36,064 nt of DNA from Gracilimonas sp. (GCA_022450045.1 JAKURD010000027.1:1-36064); one strand, 5' to 3'; shown: positions 7,909-16,159, numbered from the stretch's first letter. A program made the numbers and translations. The notes: generated from the sequence alone by a model not told the origin.

Positions 7909-8359
7909 CTTTTTTCCCCTCATGTTTGTTGTAACTGATCTTATTGGATAGCTCATTTACTTCTCCTTTTTGATCGTACGGGAAGTTATCTTTCAGCTTT
8001 TGACCAATCTGAAGTACCACTTCCGTGAGACCGGTCTGATAATCTCCGGCTTTAAAATATTTAAGGATTAATTCCAGTTCTTCTTCCCAGAATGATTGCC
8101 CCACTTTGCTATGAATTCCCTCATCGCCCCAAATGGCAACCTTATGATCCTTCCAAGCCACATAAACGATAACTCCATTACGAAATTCTGTTTCATGCAT
8201 CTTCAGTTCAGCAAAGACTTCCTTTGCGCGATCAATAGGGTTCTCTGTTTTACACTTCTTTTCGATGTGAACACGTACTTCACCGGAAGTTGCTTGCTCG
8301 GCCTGTCGTATAGCCTCCACAATATCTTCTTCCTGTTCCTGTGTAAGAAATTTTGCCAT
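7901..8359 (-). CDS. TPM-domain protein without membrane segment
   Basis: This 152-residue protein consists mainly of one TPM domain: LTQEQEEDIVEAIRQAEQAT, SGEVRVHIEKKC, VIVYVAWKDHKVAIWGDEGI. It has no signal peptide or transmembrane segment, so it probably works in the cytoplasm or is membrane-peripheral. The ATG at 8359 (MAKFLTQ) is chosen over 8422 because the extra residues upstream look like translated intergenic repeat DNA. It is the middle gene of a LemA / short TPM / YgcG-like set that recurs in Bacteroidota. The shared operon implies that the three act on one envelope process, but which one is unknown. Confidence 0.82.
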   Translation of the reverse strand: MAKFLTQEQEEDIVEAIRQAEQATSGEVRVHIEKKCKTENPIDRAKEVFAELKMHETEFRNGVIVYVAWKDHKVAIWGDEGIHSKVGQSFWEEELELILKYFKAGDYQTGLTEVVLQIGQKLKDNFPYDQKGEVNELSNKISYNKHEGKKDA

Positions 8360-8386
8360 GGGGATGTTTTTAAGACGTAAGATGTT

Positions 8387-8447
8387 AGACAATAAATAAA
8401 AGATCGGATTGTGTAATCTCAAATCTTAAGTCTTTCATCTATTGTCT
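8387..8447. repeat. Intercistronic inverted repeat between lemA and the TPM gene
   Basis: AGACAATAAATAAAAGA at 8387-8403 pairs with TCTTTCATCTATTGTCT at 8431-8447 (15 of 17 positions). It fills most of the 99-bp gap between lemA (ends 8459) and the short TPM gene (starts 8359). As RNA it could form a stem that lowers read-through or stabilises the upstream message. It lacks a U-tract typical of a full terminator. Confidence 0.4.
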
Positions 8448-8458
8448 ATTTTAGAAAT

Positions 8459-9049
8459 TTAGTTACTGAAATCTACTTCAGGAGCTCCTTCTGCACCTTG
8501 CTCAGCCTGAAAGTATTCTTTTTGCTCGAAGCCAAATATGGAAGCAAACATACTTTTCGGGAATTGACGAATTTCAGTGTTGAACCCCTGGGCAGCCTGA
8601 TTAAATCTCATGCGCTCAGTGGAGATCCGGTTTTCCGTACCTTCCAGTTGAGCTTGCAAGTCCCTGAAATTTTGGTTGGCCTGAAGTTCAGGATACCTTT
8701 CTACCGTTACCAATAAGCGTGAAAGAGCTCCGCTCAATTGTCCCTGTGCTTCCTGAAACTGCTGAAAAGCTTGAGGATTGTTAAGGTCACTGGCATCAAT
8801 GTTTACCGATGTGGCCCGACTTCGTGCTTCAATTACATCTTGCAAGGTTTGCGATTCAAAATCGGCTGCACCGCGAACGGTATTCACCAGGTTTGGAATG
8901 AGGTCGGCTCTTCGCTGATATTGATTCTCAACCTGAGCCCAGGCTCCGTTCACATTTTCCTCGGCGGTTACCAAGCTGTTATTCACACTGATTCCATAAA
9001 AAACGAGAAGCGCAAGCACTCCGATAATGATCAAAAATTTAGCTTTCAT
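8459..9049 (-). CDS. lemA: LemA family membrane protein
   Basis: The 196-residue product has an N-terminal membrane helix (AKFLIIIGVLALLVFYGISV) followed by the LemA core: NSLVTAEENVNGAWAQVENQ, YQRRADLIPNLVNTVRG, a helical stretch, YPELQANQNFRDLQAQLEGT, ENRISTERMRFNQAAQGFN, and the conserved end FPKSMFASIFGF with EYFQA. Order and length are typical (about 185-200 aa). It is predicted to be anchored in the inner membrane with a long helical domain outside. It heads the LemA-TPM-TPM minus-strand cluster and is divergent from the HAD gene at 9141, leaving about 90 bp for two promoters. The molecular role is not established. Confidence 0.92.
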   Translation of the reverse strand: MKAKFLIIIGVLALLVFYGISVNNSLVTAEENVNGAWAQVENQYQRRADLIPNLVNTVRGAADFESQTLQDVIEARSRATSVNIDASDLNNPQAFQQFQEAQGQLSGALSRLLVTVERYPELQANQNFRDLQAQLEGTENRISTERMRFNQAAQGFNTEIRQFPKSMFASIFGFEQKEYFQAEQGAEGAPEVDFSN

Positions 9050-9140
9050 GAGTAGAGATTTTGTGGTTTATTTGTGACCCTCTTACGGGCTTTAATTTCT
9101 TTAGATTCAAACAACTTAACAATAATCAAAAACTGTTCCA

Positions 9141-9845
9141 TTGTCACAACTGAATCCCAAATTCATTTATTTTGACTTAGACGACACCCTCCTTGATCAC
9201 AAAAAGGCAGAACAAGCCGGACTTCGGGATGTTCACGAACATTTCGACATGTTCAACGGAATTTCAGAGCAGCAATTACTGGACACCTACCACCATATCA
9301 ATAAAGGATTGTGGGAAGAATACGGACGAGGGGAAATAGACCGGCACGAATTGCACCGTCGTCGTTTTCAGGAGACATTCAGAGACCTGGGAGTTGATGA
9401 GCATATGCATGAAGAAGCCGGAAAAGTATATATGAATTATTACCGAAATCACTGGGAGTGGCTGGATGGAGCTAATGAATCCTACCATAAGATCGCCCAA
9501 AATTTTGAAGTTGGTATTATGACCAATGGGTTTGCTGAAACACAATGGCTGAAGATTGATCAGTTCAACCTGAAGGAAACCGCCAGACATATTGTCATCT
9601 CGGAAGAAGTGGGAGAGATGAAGCCGCACCCGAAAGTGTTTGATCATGCAACGGATCTAACCGGGGTGAAAAGGGAAGATATTTTGTACGTGGGAGATTC
9701 CTTCACCACCGATGTTGTCGGCGGCTCCAAAGCCAACTGGAAGATAGCGTGGTTCACCAAAGCTCCAATCGATGAAGGCTATAAACTTGCCAATCTTATT
9801 TTCGATGATTTTAGAGATTTATTGAAGGCGTTGAATGTAAAGTAG
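9141..9845 (+). CDS. yjjG: YjjG-type HAD nucleotidase
   Basis: This 234-residue HAD phosphatase belongs to the YjjG subfamily, which dephosphorylates non-canonical pyrimidine nucleotides to cleanse the pool. Motif I is FDLDDT with nucleophile Asp12 and acid/base Asp14; motif II is in VGIMTNGF (Thr/Asn); the motif III Lys is in GEMKPHPKVFDHA; motif IV is VGDSFTTDV. The cap is helical (C1 type). The start is a TTG at 9141: no ATG or GTG is available between the upstream stop and the catalytic motif, so TTG gives the only sensible N-terminus (MSQLNPKFIYFDLDDT). It is flanked by divergent lemA and by an R2 repeat directly after its stop. Confidence 0.85.
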   Translation: MSQLNPKFIYFDLDDTLLDHKKAEQAGLRDVHEHFDMFNGISEQQLLDTYHHINKGLWEEYGRGEIDRHELHRRRFQETFRDLGVDEHMHEEAGKVYMNYYRNHWEWLDGANESYHKIAQNFEVGIMTNGFAETQWLKIDQFNLKETARHIVISEEVGEMKPHPKVFDHATDLTGVKREDILYVGDSFTTDVVGGSKANWKIAWFTKAPIDEGYKLANLIFDDFRDLLKALNVK

Positions 9846-9871
9846 GGGCGAATCGCATTCGCTCGTTATAA

Positions 9872-10053
9872 GGCAAAGTGTACTGTCCTCCCCGCAAGAC
9901 GCAGCGAGCTGCACTTGCTGTCCTTCCAAAGGGAAACAAGTTCGGGGCTCAAGCAGATGGCTAAGTGAGTTTTAATTCTTTGATCTGCTAATAACCTATT
10001 TCTCTCGGGGAGAGAGAATGCGTAATGAGCTTGCTCATAAGCGAGGGAGAGGA
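9872..10053 (+). repeat. R2 dispersed repeat, copy A
   Basis: This copy lies in the 282-bp space between yjjG and the convergent TauE/SafE gene. It starts GGCAAAGTGTACTGTCCTCC, has the GAGCTGCACTTGCTGTCCTT and CCAAAGGGAAAC section, and ends with GAGCTTGCTCATAAGCGAGG and GAGAGG. The same order recurs at 21338-21540, 23923-24101 and (end only) 24389-24452. It begins about 25 bp after a plus-strand stop codon. No coding sequence is seen here. Confidence 0.65.
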
Positions 10054-10127
10054 GCAATGTTGGATAAAGCTTCGATTCTAAAATTATAGCGTCAAAATGG
10101 AAGAAAGTCTTGCAAATTCTTAGTTGC

Positions 10128-10787
10128 TCAATGTCCCATCATCCCGTCAGCCAACATAAACCCTCGCCAGATCAGCATTAACCCAATAATGATGGCAAAA
10201 TAGGCAGAGAATGGCCGTAGTTTAGATCGCCACTTTGGAGTGACGAAACCCGGAGCCATGTTCATAAGCAGCATCACGGGCAAAGTGCCCAACCCAAATA
10301 AAGCCATGTAAATGCTGCTGTGGAGAGCGGTATCAGTTACTAAAGCCACAGCTAATGCGGTTACGACAAATCCGCAAGGGAGAAGGCCGTTCAGCAACCC
10401 TATCAAAAAAGAGGACGAGGTTGATCTGTCTTTAAATAGTGTGGTAATGGAAGAGCTGATCATTCGGGAAAACCGGGTGTATAAAATGTTCAACTTTCCG
10501 GGCAACTTAAGGTGAGGGAAAAATGCAAAAATAATGATCAATGCTCCTAAAACTATAGAAAGTATATTTTGATAGCCGGCAACGGTTGCGCCCATGCCCA
10601 GAATTCCCAATCCAAATCCGAGGAAGGCATAGGTGAAGATACGGCCCGAATTATACAATAATCCCCGAAAAAGCATAGCACCGACAGACCTGTTCTCAAC
10701 CGGGATGCTAAGGGCGATGGGGCCACACATCCCGATGCAATGAAAGCTGCCCAAAAGTCCTAATGTAAATCCAGTCCAAAGTTCCAT
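10128..10787 (-). CDS. TauE/SafE-like membrane protein of the cbb3 locus
   Basis: The 219-residue integral membrane protein has about six hydrophobic segments and an early H-C-x2-M-C motif (GSFHCIGMCGP, residues 14-23) at the end of the first helix. That pattern is typical of the sulfite-exporter/cytochrome-biogenesis-like proteins found next to ccoGHIS genes. The second half carries another repeat-like segment (LIGLLNGLLPCGFVVTALAV). The start at 10787 (MELWTGFTLG) is preferred because the frame upstream (to 10847) encodes an implausible N-terminus. It follows ccoH by 70 bp in the same direction and is the last gene of the cbb3 run. The Cys/Met/His cluster suggests copper or thiol handling during oxidase assembly. 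The transported substrate is unknown, and a literal sulfite role is unlikely here. Confidence 0.8.
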   Translation of the reverse strand: MELWTGFTLGLLGSFHCIGMCGPIALSIPVENRSVGAMLFRGLLYNSGRIFTYAFLGFGLGILGMGATVAGYQNILSIVLGALIIIFAFFPHLKLPGKLNILYTRFSRMISSSITTLFKDRSTSSSFLIGLLNGLLPCGFVVTALAVALVTDTALHSSIYMALFGLGTLPVMLLMNMAPGFVTPKWRSKLRPFSAYFAIIIGLMLIWRGFMLADGMMGH

Positions 10788-10857
10788 AGTAAACCACCAA
10801 ACCAGGCAGGGGCGCATTGAATACGCCTTACTGACTGAAAAAACCATTAAAATTCAA

Positions 10858-11307
10858 TCAGATAAAAATATTCTTCTCGTCAATATAAATCAGCGAATCC
10901 CGTTTCCATTCCAGTGTAAGCTTCCACCGGCCTTTTTCGAAATCAGAGACGAGGATGGTTTGCCGGCCATCTTCATCGACCTGAAGCTTATATTTTCGGT
11001 CAAGATCCGAGTCATTCGGGCGGTAGAAGGTGATGCTTCCTGAAAGTGAATCAGACCGTAATTCTTTGGGGAAGGTGACCTTAATAGAGACGGTTGGCTC
11101 ATCAAAAAGTACTAATACAGGATTTTCCAGGTTTTTAATTCTTAGTTGGCCATCAATAGTTTCCTGATACTCAACACCTTGCTCATAATGGTCATTAGAA
11201 ACCAGATAAAAGTCGAGGCTGATGAGGTAGCTGACCACACTTAAAGTTGCGATCACAAATAAGGTAACAGCTAAAAAGATGCTGGTTCCCCAGTTAAATT
11301 TCTTCAT
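10858..11307 (-). CDS. ccoH: CcoH/FixH-family cbb3 oxidase assembly protein
   Basis: This 149-residue protein has one N-terminal transmembrane helix (WGTSIFLAVTLFVIATLSVV) followed by the FixH hallmark YLVSNDHYEQGVEYQ and an Ig-like periplasmic domain (LRSDSLSGSITFYRPNDSDL, GRWKLTLEWKRDS). Length and layout fit FixH/CcoH, which attaches to assembling cbb3 oxidase and is needed for its stability. It starts 4 bp after the ccoG stop, so the two are translated together. Sequence conservation in this family is low; the identification relies on the DHYEQG-type motif and on position. Confidence 0.87.
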   Translation of the reverse strand: MKKFNWGTSIFLAVTLFVIATLSVVSYLISLDFYLVSNDHYEQGVEYQETIDGQLRIKNLENPVLVLFDEPTVSIKVTFPKELRSDSLSGSITFYRPNDSDLDRKYKLQVDEDGRQTILVSDFEKGRWKLTLEWKRDSLIYIDEKNIFI

Positions 11308-11311
11308 AAGA

Positions 11312-12781
11312 TCAATTATTAGTAGAATTGCCGGGACCTAAAAATCCGGAGGTTACTGTTTCAAGTTTTTCGTCTCCTGAGTAAATACCAAATATCAGTT
11401 CGGTTTGAAGCCCGCTTAGGTTTTCTTGGTCAATTTGCACCATAAATCGGCCTTCAGCGGAGTTTTGGGGCTGAATGAGATCTATGGTTCCCAAAGAAAC
11501 AATGTCTCCTTCCGGACTCTCCAGGCGGATTTCCACAGGCATTTCCTTAAAGGTTTTATTCAGGATCTTCACATTGTAAATGTTGGCGTATCGGTTATCG
11601 GGCAGCTCCTGATAGAGCGTTCCCGGCTCACGTAAAATGATTGTTTCAGTATCTGGGCGAAGCGTCAGCAGGGTAATGAATGTGGCGAGCAAGATCAGTA
11701 GTATCCCGGAATAACCGGCTACCCTTGGGGTGAAGACTTTTTGCTTTTCTTCGCGGATAGCATTTTCTGAAGAGTAACGAATCAGCCCGCGTGGTTTATC
11801 GATCTTATCCATAACGGAATCACAGGCATCAATACAGGCTGTACAGTGTACACACTCGAGCTGAGTTCCATTTCGGATATCAATGCCCATCGGGCATACT
11901 TTCACGCATTGATAGCAGTCGATGCAATCACCGAATTGTTCACTGGCGCTGAAGCCGAGGTCTTCCAGAGTTGCCTTTCTGTTTTCTAACTGGTAGCGGT
12001 CTTTTATACTTGCGCGGGTTTCTCCACGAACATAATCATACATTACATTGATGGAGTTATTGTCGAGCATCACGGATTGCATCCTTCCATAAGGACAAAC
12101 AAAATGGCATACCTGTTCACGCATAAAAGCGAATACGCCATAGAAAACACCACTGAAAATGATCATTGAGCTGAGTCCGGCAATGTGTTCAGAAGGCGGG
12201 TCGGTGATGATCTCAAACAGCTGATCTTTGCCGATTATATAGGCGAGAAACATATTGGAGATGAGGAAGGCTATCCCAAAAAAGATAGCATGTTTACTCA
12301 CTTTTTTGCTGATCTTCTCAAAATTCCAGGGCTTTTTGTTGAGCCGGAATTGATCAACTCCGTCGCCTTCGATCCAATATTCTATTCTACGGAACACCAT
12401 TTCCATGAAGATGGTTTGAGGGCATGTCCATCCACACCAAACTCTTCCAAAAACGGCTGTAAATAGAACAATGAACAGAATAAAGGTCATTATCCCGAAA
12501 AGCAGTAAATGCAGATCCTGAGGCCAAAAGGTTACACCAAAGATCACAAACTTCCTTTCAATAATGTTCAGCAGCAAAAGCGGATTTCCATTGATGGTTA
12601 TAAATGGACCGCTGAAAAAGAACGTCAATAACAATACCGCAACAACATTCCTGGCCTTGTAAAACCGTCCGCTGGGTTTTTTGGGGTAGATCCAGTTCCG
12701 CTTTCCTTCCTCGTTTACCGTGGCGAGATGATCACGAAAATTCTGTTTATCGATGCGGCGTTTTTCTTCTAAATTGGCCAT
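11312..12781 (-). CDS. ccoG: CcoG (RdxA/FixG) copper-reducing ferredoxin-like protein
   Basis: The 489-residue membrane protein has several transmembrane helices in the first 220 residues, with VWCGWTCPQ (115-121) and EQVCHFVCPYGR (222-233). Two [4Fe-4S] ferredoxin clusters follow: C286-x2-C289-x2-C292-x3-C296-P and C310-x2-C313-x2-C316-x3-C320. One more helix follows at about 350-375 and then an Ig-like C-terminal domain (FixG_C). CcoG is reported to reduce Cu(II) to Cu(I) for insertion into the CuB site of cbb3 oxidase. All expected cysteines are present, so it looks active. It is separated from ccoP by 185 bp holding an inverted repeat, and directly precedes ccoH. Confidence 0.95.
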   Translation of the reverse strand: MANLEEKRRIDKQNFRDHLATVNEEGKRNWIYPKKPSGRFYKARNVVAVLLLTFFFSGPFITINGNPLLLLNIIERKFVIFGVTFWPQDLHLLLFGIMTFILFIVLFTAVFGRVWCGWTCPQTIFMEMVFRRIEYWIEGDGVDQFRLNKKPWNFEKISKKVSKHAIFFGIAFLISNMFLAYIIGKDQLFEIITDPPSEHIAGLSSMIIFSGVFYGVFAFMREQVCHFVCPYGRMQSVMLDNNSINVMYDYVRGETRASIKDRYQLENRKATLEDLGFSASEQFGDCIDCYQCVKVCPMGIDIRNGTQLECVHCTACIDACDSVMDKIDKPRGLIRYSSENAIREEKQKVFTPRVAGYSGILLILLATFITLLTLRPDTETIILREPGTLYQELPDNRYANIYNVKILNKTFKEMPVEIRLESPEGDIVSLGTIDLIQPQNSAEGRFMVQIDQENLSGLQTELIFGIYSGDEKLETVTSGFLGPGNSTNN

Positions 12782-12852
12782 TATTTAATCAACCTCATAT
12801 CTCTATATTATCTCTGGTAGTACGATCTCTTTTTGAGGATTATGTGAATTTT

Positions 12853-12950
12853 AGTGATGAAGTAAGCTAATACTACTTTTTAATCTTCATTTACCACAAG
12901 AAACTTAGTTTGCGGATGATCCTATCACGACCAAAGCTCATTTCATCACT
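12853..12950 (-). other. Inverted repeat in the ccoP-ccoG gap
   Basis: AGTGATGAAGTAAGCT at 12853-12868 pairs with AGCTCATTTCATCACT at 12935-12950 (14 of 16 positions), leaving a 66-nt loop. It occupies the only sizeable gap in the cbb3 locus, between structural genes (ccoNOQP) and assembly genes (ccoGH). It could be an attenuator, an mRNA processing stem or a protein-binding site. There is no U-tract on either side. Confidence 0.35.
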
Positions 12951-12966
12951 TAATCTTAATCACACC

Positions 12967-13569
12967 TCACTCTAAACTACAAGGTTGTGCCCGATCTACA
13001 GGTGCTTTGGCATTTGCAGGTTCTGTTCCCTGAATAGAAGCAATATAACTGATCAGGCTTTGAACTTGCTCATCCGAAAGCCTTGCACCACTTCCATAAG
13101 CGATCATTCCGCGATCGGGATATCCCTCGATAATACTGCTGGCGATCTCTTCCGCTGAACATCCGTGAATCCAAAGATCATCAGTAATATTTGGGCCTAC
13201 GATCCCTTCTCCATTAGCTCCATGACAGGTATAGCAGAGATTTCCATTACTCATATAGATCTCGCGGCCTTCTTCAATGCGCTCCTGATCGTCAAGGAAT
13301 GCCCAGCTGAAATCAGAAACTTCGGTTTCACCGCCATCACCTTCCGGTTCCAGGCCGTATTGTTCCGCTGCAGCTGCCATTTCCTGCTCGTACAATTCCT
13401 CTTGGGTAGGCCCGCCAAGCATATAGTAATATACCATATAACCCACGCCCCACGCGATGGTAAAATAAAACAGCCACAGCCACCAGGCAGGCATGTGATT
13501 ATCAAGCTCACGAATACCGTCATACTCATGATCCATCAGCAGGTCTTTTTCGTCGTCAAATACTTTCAT
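12967..13569 (-). CDS. ccoP: cbb3 oxidase cytochrome c subunit CcoP, one-haem form
   Basis: This 200-residue subunit III feeds electrons into the cbb3 oxidase. It begins MKVFDDEKDLLMDHEYDGIR with the CcoP signature ELDNHMPAWWLWLFYFTIAW, has one transmembrane helix (about 28-50) and a single c-type haem site C112YTCH116 with axial Met likely Met155 (GMIAYG). Proteobacterial CcoP is about 300 aa with two haems; here the second domain is absent, a form common in Bacteroidota. It overlaps ccoQ by 4 bp. An extra Cys137 (IHGCSAEE) and a near-terminal Cys are present but form no CxxCH. The terminal PCSLE is ordinary sequence, not a haem site. Confidence 0.93.
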   Translation of the reverse strand: MKVFDDEKDLLMDHEYDGIRELDNHMPAWWLWLFYFTIAWGVGYMVYYYMLGGPTQEELYEQEMAAAAEQYGLEPEGDGGETEVSDFSWAFLDDQERIEEGREIYMSNGNLCYTCHGANGEGIVGPNITDDLWIHGCSAEEIASSIIEGYPDRGMIAYGSGARLSDEQVQSLISYIASIQGTEPANAKAPVDRAQPCSLE

Positions 13570-13757
13570 TGGTCTGAATGTTTGGAGTTTATATTGTCAT
13601 CATCTTCGAGGGGAAGCCGCTCGGCATCTTTCCAGTAATCTTTTCCTTTTATGATCAGGTAAATGATCAATGCCACAAAAAAGACAAAGAAGATGACCAG
13701 GGAAATACTGGGATAAATGCCGATGTCTTCTATAGCACGCATAACGTTTTTATACAT
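13566..13757 (-). CDS. ccoQ: cbb3 oxidase small subunit CcoQ
   Basis: This 63-residue single-helix protein reads MYKNVMRAIEDIGIYPSISL, a hydrophobic helix (VIFFVFFVALIIYLII), then KGKDYWKDAERLPLEDDD. Size, topology and the post-helix DY..DAERLPLEDD motif match CcoQ/FixQ, which stabilises the interaction of CcoP with the core oxidase. It lies between ccoNO and ccoP, 2 bp after ccoNO and overlapping ccoP by 4 bp. Such proteins are easy to miss, but position and sequence agree. Confidence 0.9.
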   Translation of the reverse strand: MYKNVMRAIEDIGIYPSISLVIFFVFFVALIIYLIIKGKDYWKDAERLPLEDDDNINSKHSDQ

Positions 13758-13759
13758 GG

Positions 13760-15970
13760 CTATTCATCCTCCTGCTGTGGTGTGAAATTGGCTCGAATTC
13801 GGTCGCTTGATGGGAGATTTTCCCATGGATTGGTATTTCCTTTGATATCAACACCCAACCGTTGCATATAGGCGATGATGGCAATGATCTGCTTATCGGG
13901 AGCGATCTGAATGCCGTCAATTTCACCGAATCCGTTTTCTCGAAGCCCTTGTGTGATCTGTTCAGCCTGAACTTCAAGATCGCGAATGGCAAGGTCTTCA
14001 TATCCTTCTGCGTATGGTACACCTACTGTTCGCAGGGCATTGATACGAGCCGGAATGCTTTCTTTGTCCATATCATCGGTAAACATCCAAGGATAGGCCG
14101 GCATAATGGAACCCGGAGAAGTAGAGGTCGGATCATACATATGGCGTACGTGCCAGCTGTCCGGATACTTGCCTCCTATACGATGGAGGTCGGGGCCGGT
14201 TCGCTTAGATCCCCACAAGTGTGGGTGGTCGTACACATATTCTCCGGCTTTGGAGTATTCTCCATAGCGTTCGGTTTCGGAGCGGAAGGGACGAATCATC
14301 TGTGAGTGGCAGTTATTACAGCCCTCAGCGATGTATATATCCCGGCCTTCAATTTCCAGCGGAGTATATGGTTTCACACTGGCGATAGTAGGCACATTGG
14401 ATTTCACCAAAGCAGTGGGTACATATTCCACAATACCACCGATCAGGATAACCACTAAAGTAAGCGCAGTGAGTTGAAGCGGGCGGCCTTCCAGTCTGCG
14501 ATGCCAGCTTTCTTTATGGCCGGCTGCAGGATCTATGATTGGCTGCGCTTCATCAACTTCATCGGCTTCAAAGGAACCCTGCCGTGAGGTTTTATAGATG
14601 TTGTAAGAACCGATGATGGCACCAATTATAAATAGTGTTCCACCGATTGCTCTTAATCCATACATCGGTATGATCTGGGTAACGGTCTCCAGGAAGTTTG
14701 GATACTGAAGAAGGCCCTCAGAAGTGAACTCTTTCCACATAAGACTCTGAGTAATTCCGCCCCAGTACATCGGGATAACGTAGAAGACGGCTCCCATCGT
14801 GGCGAACCAAAAGTGGACGTTCGCCAGCTTCACCGAGTACAGTTTGGTCTTGTAGATCCTTGGGGTGATGTAGTACAACATAGCGAAGGTCAGGCCGCCA
14901 TTCCAGAGCAACGCACCATTGTGTACGTGACCAATAATGTAATCCGAATAGTGAGCAACAGCGTTTACATTGGCAATGGAAAGCATGGGACCTTCAAAGG
15001 TTACCATACCGTAAGCGGTTACGCCAACCACTAAGAATTTCAGAACGGGGTCTTCCCGAACCTTATCCCAGGCTCCCCGAAGGGTAAGCAGGCCGTTCAG
15101 CATACCTCCCCAGCTCGGTGCTATCAGCATTAAACTGAAAACCGTACCAAGTGCCTGAGCCCATCCGGGAAGGGCTGTATAAAGCAAATGGTGAGGCCCC
15201 GCCCAGATATAAATAAAGATCAGCGACCAAAAGTGGACGATAGACAATCGGTAAGAAAAGATGGGCCGGTTAGCTGCCTTCGGGATGAAGTAATACATGA
15301 TCCCCAAAAAGGGAGTTGTCAAAAAGAAAGCAACGGCATTATGTCCGTACCACCACTGTACTAATGCATCCTGAACGCCGGCATACACCGGGTAACTTTT
15401 CAGGAAGGTGGCAGGCATTTCAAAGGAATTCACCACATGCAAAACAGCAACCGTCACAAAGGTGGCAATATAAAACCAAATGGCCACGTATAAATGTTTC
15501 TCCCGGCGCTTCATGATCGTCATGATCATGTTGATCCCAAAGATCACCCAAATAATGGTAATGGCAATATCGATCGGCCATTCAAGTTCGGCATATTCTT
15601 TACTGGTGTTGAAGCCAAAGGGCAGCGTTAGTACAGCGGACACAATGATCGCCTGCCAGCCCCAAAAGTGAATATCACTGAGTTTTCGGCTCCACATGGA
15701 TGTTTTACATAGCCTTGGCAGCGAATAATATACCCCGTAGAAAATGGCATTTCCCGCGAAGGCAAAGATCACTGCATTGGTGTGCAGAGGCCGAAGCCGC
15801 CCATAGCTTAGTTCAGGGATAAAGCCAAGGAAATCCGGCCAGATCAATTTCAGGGCGATGGTGAGCCCTACGATAAACCCGATCAGTCCCCAAATAATGG
15901 TAGCAATCCCGAATTTGCGGACCGTTTCGTTATCGTAATAGAAGGTTTCTAAAGTTGATGATGAAGACAT
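13760..15970 (-). CDS. ccoNO: Fused cbb3 oxidase subunits I and II (CcoN-CcoO)
   Basis: The 736-residue protein joins the catalytic subunit (about 1-470) to the mono-haem cytochrome c subunit (about 500-736). CcoN ligands are visible: His63 (low-spin haem b, RLRPLHTN), His210 with Tyr254 as probable cross-linked tyrosine, His260/His261 for CuB (AGPHHLLY), and His348/His350 for haem b3 and haem b (IIGHVHNG). CcoO has a helix at about 500-520, the haem motif C551NNCH555 followed by SQMIRPF, and a probable axial Met623 (SIMPAYPW). The linker at 462-495 is charged and flexible. This NO fusion is characteristic of Bacteroidota. The enzyme reduces O2 to water at high affinity and pumps protons in the inner membrane. 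It follows ccoS with no gap. Confidence 0.96.
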   Translation of the reverse strand: MSSSSTLETFYYDNETVRKFGIATIIWGLIGFIVGLTIALKLIWPDFLGFIPELSYGRLRPLHTNAVIFAFAGNAIFYGVYYSLPRLCKTSMWSRKLSDIHFWGWQAIIVSAVLTLPFGFNTSKEYAELEWPIDIAITIIWVIFGINMIMTIMKRREKHLYVAIWFYIATFVTVAVLHVVNSFEMPATFLKSYPVYAGVQDALVQWWYGHNAVAFFLTTPFLGIMYYFIPKAANRPIFSYRLSIVHFWSLIFIYIWAGPHHLLYTALPGWAQALGTVFSLMLIAPSWGGMLNGLLTLRGAWDKVREDPVLKFLVVGVTAYGMVTFEGPMLSIANVNAVAHYSDYIIGHVHNGALLWNGGLTFAMLYYITPRIYKTKLYSVKLANVHFWFATMGAVFYVIPMYWGGITQSLMWKEFTSEGLLQYPNFLETVTQIIPMYGLRAIGGTLFIIGAIIGSYNIYKTSRQGSFEADEVDEAQPIIDPAAGHKESWHRRLEGRPLQLTALTLVVILIGGIVEYVPTALVKSNVPTIASVKPYTPLEIEGRDIYIAEGCNNCHSQMIRPFRSETERYGEYSKAGEYVYDHPHLWGSKRTGPDLHRIGGKYPDSWHVRHMYDPTSTSPGSIMPAYPWMFTDDMDKESIPARINALRTVGVPYAEGYEDLAIRDLEVQAEQITQGLRENGFGEIDGIQIAPDKQIIAIIAYMQRLGVDIKGNTNPWENLPSSDRIRANFTPQQEDE

Positions 15971-16159
15971 TTATTCATCCCGATGTTTTTGGTTGTTGTT
16001 TGATTTTTCTGATGAAGATTTTTTACTGTCGAAGAGCACGCGCATGGAGGGCGTATATTGATCGTCAAATTGTCCGGATTTCACTGCCCAGAAAAACAAG
16101 CCCAGAAAAATGAGGGCTATCAGCAGACTGAATCCTATGAGCATGTAGATCACCTCCAT
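15971..16159 (-). CDS. ccoS: cbb3 oxidase assembly protein CcoS
   Basis: This 62-residue protein reads MEVIYMLIGFSLLIALIFLG, LFFWAVKSGQFDDQYTP, then a short charged tail. One N-terminal helix followed by WAVKSGQFDD is the CcoS signature. CcoS is required for cofactor insertion (haem b and CuB) into CcoN. It overlaps the end of ccoI by 10 bp and abuts ccoNO, so assembly and structural genes are read as one message. Confidence 0.93.
   Translation of the reverse strand: MEVIYMLIGFSLLIALIFLGLFFWAVKSGQFDDQYTPSMRVLFDSKKSSSEKSNNNQKHRDE

Noticed and set aside
13165..13638. 157-codon open frame on the plus strand
   Set aside because: It lies opposite ccoP and ccoQ, whose products are clearly recognised; the plus-strand product has no recognisable features.
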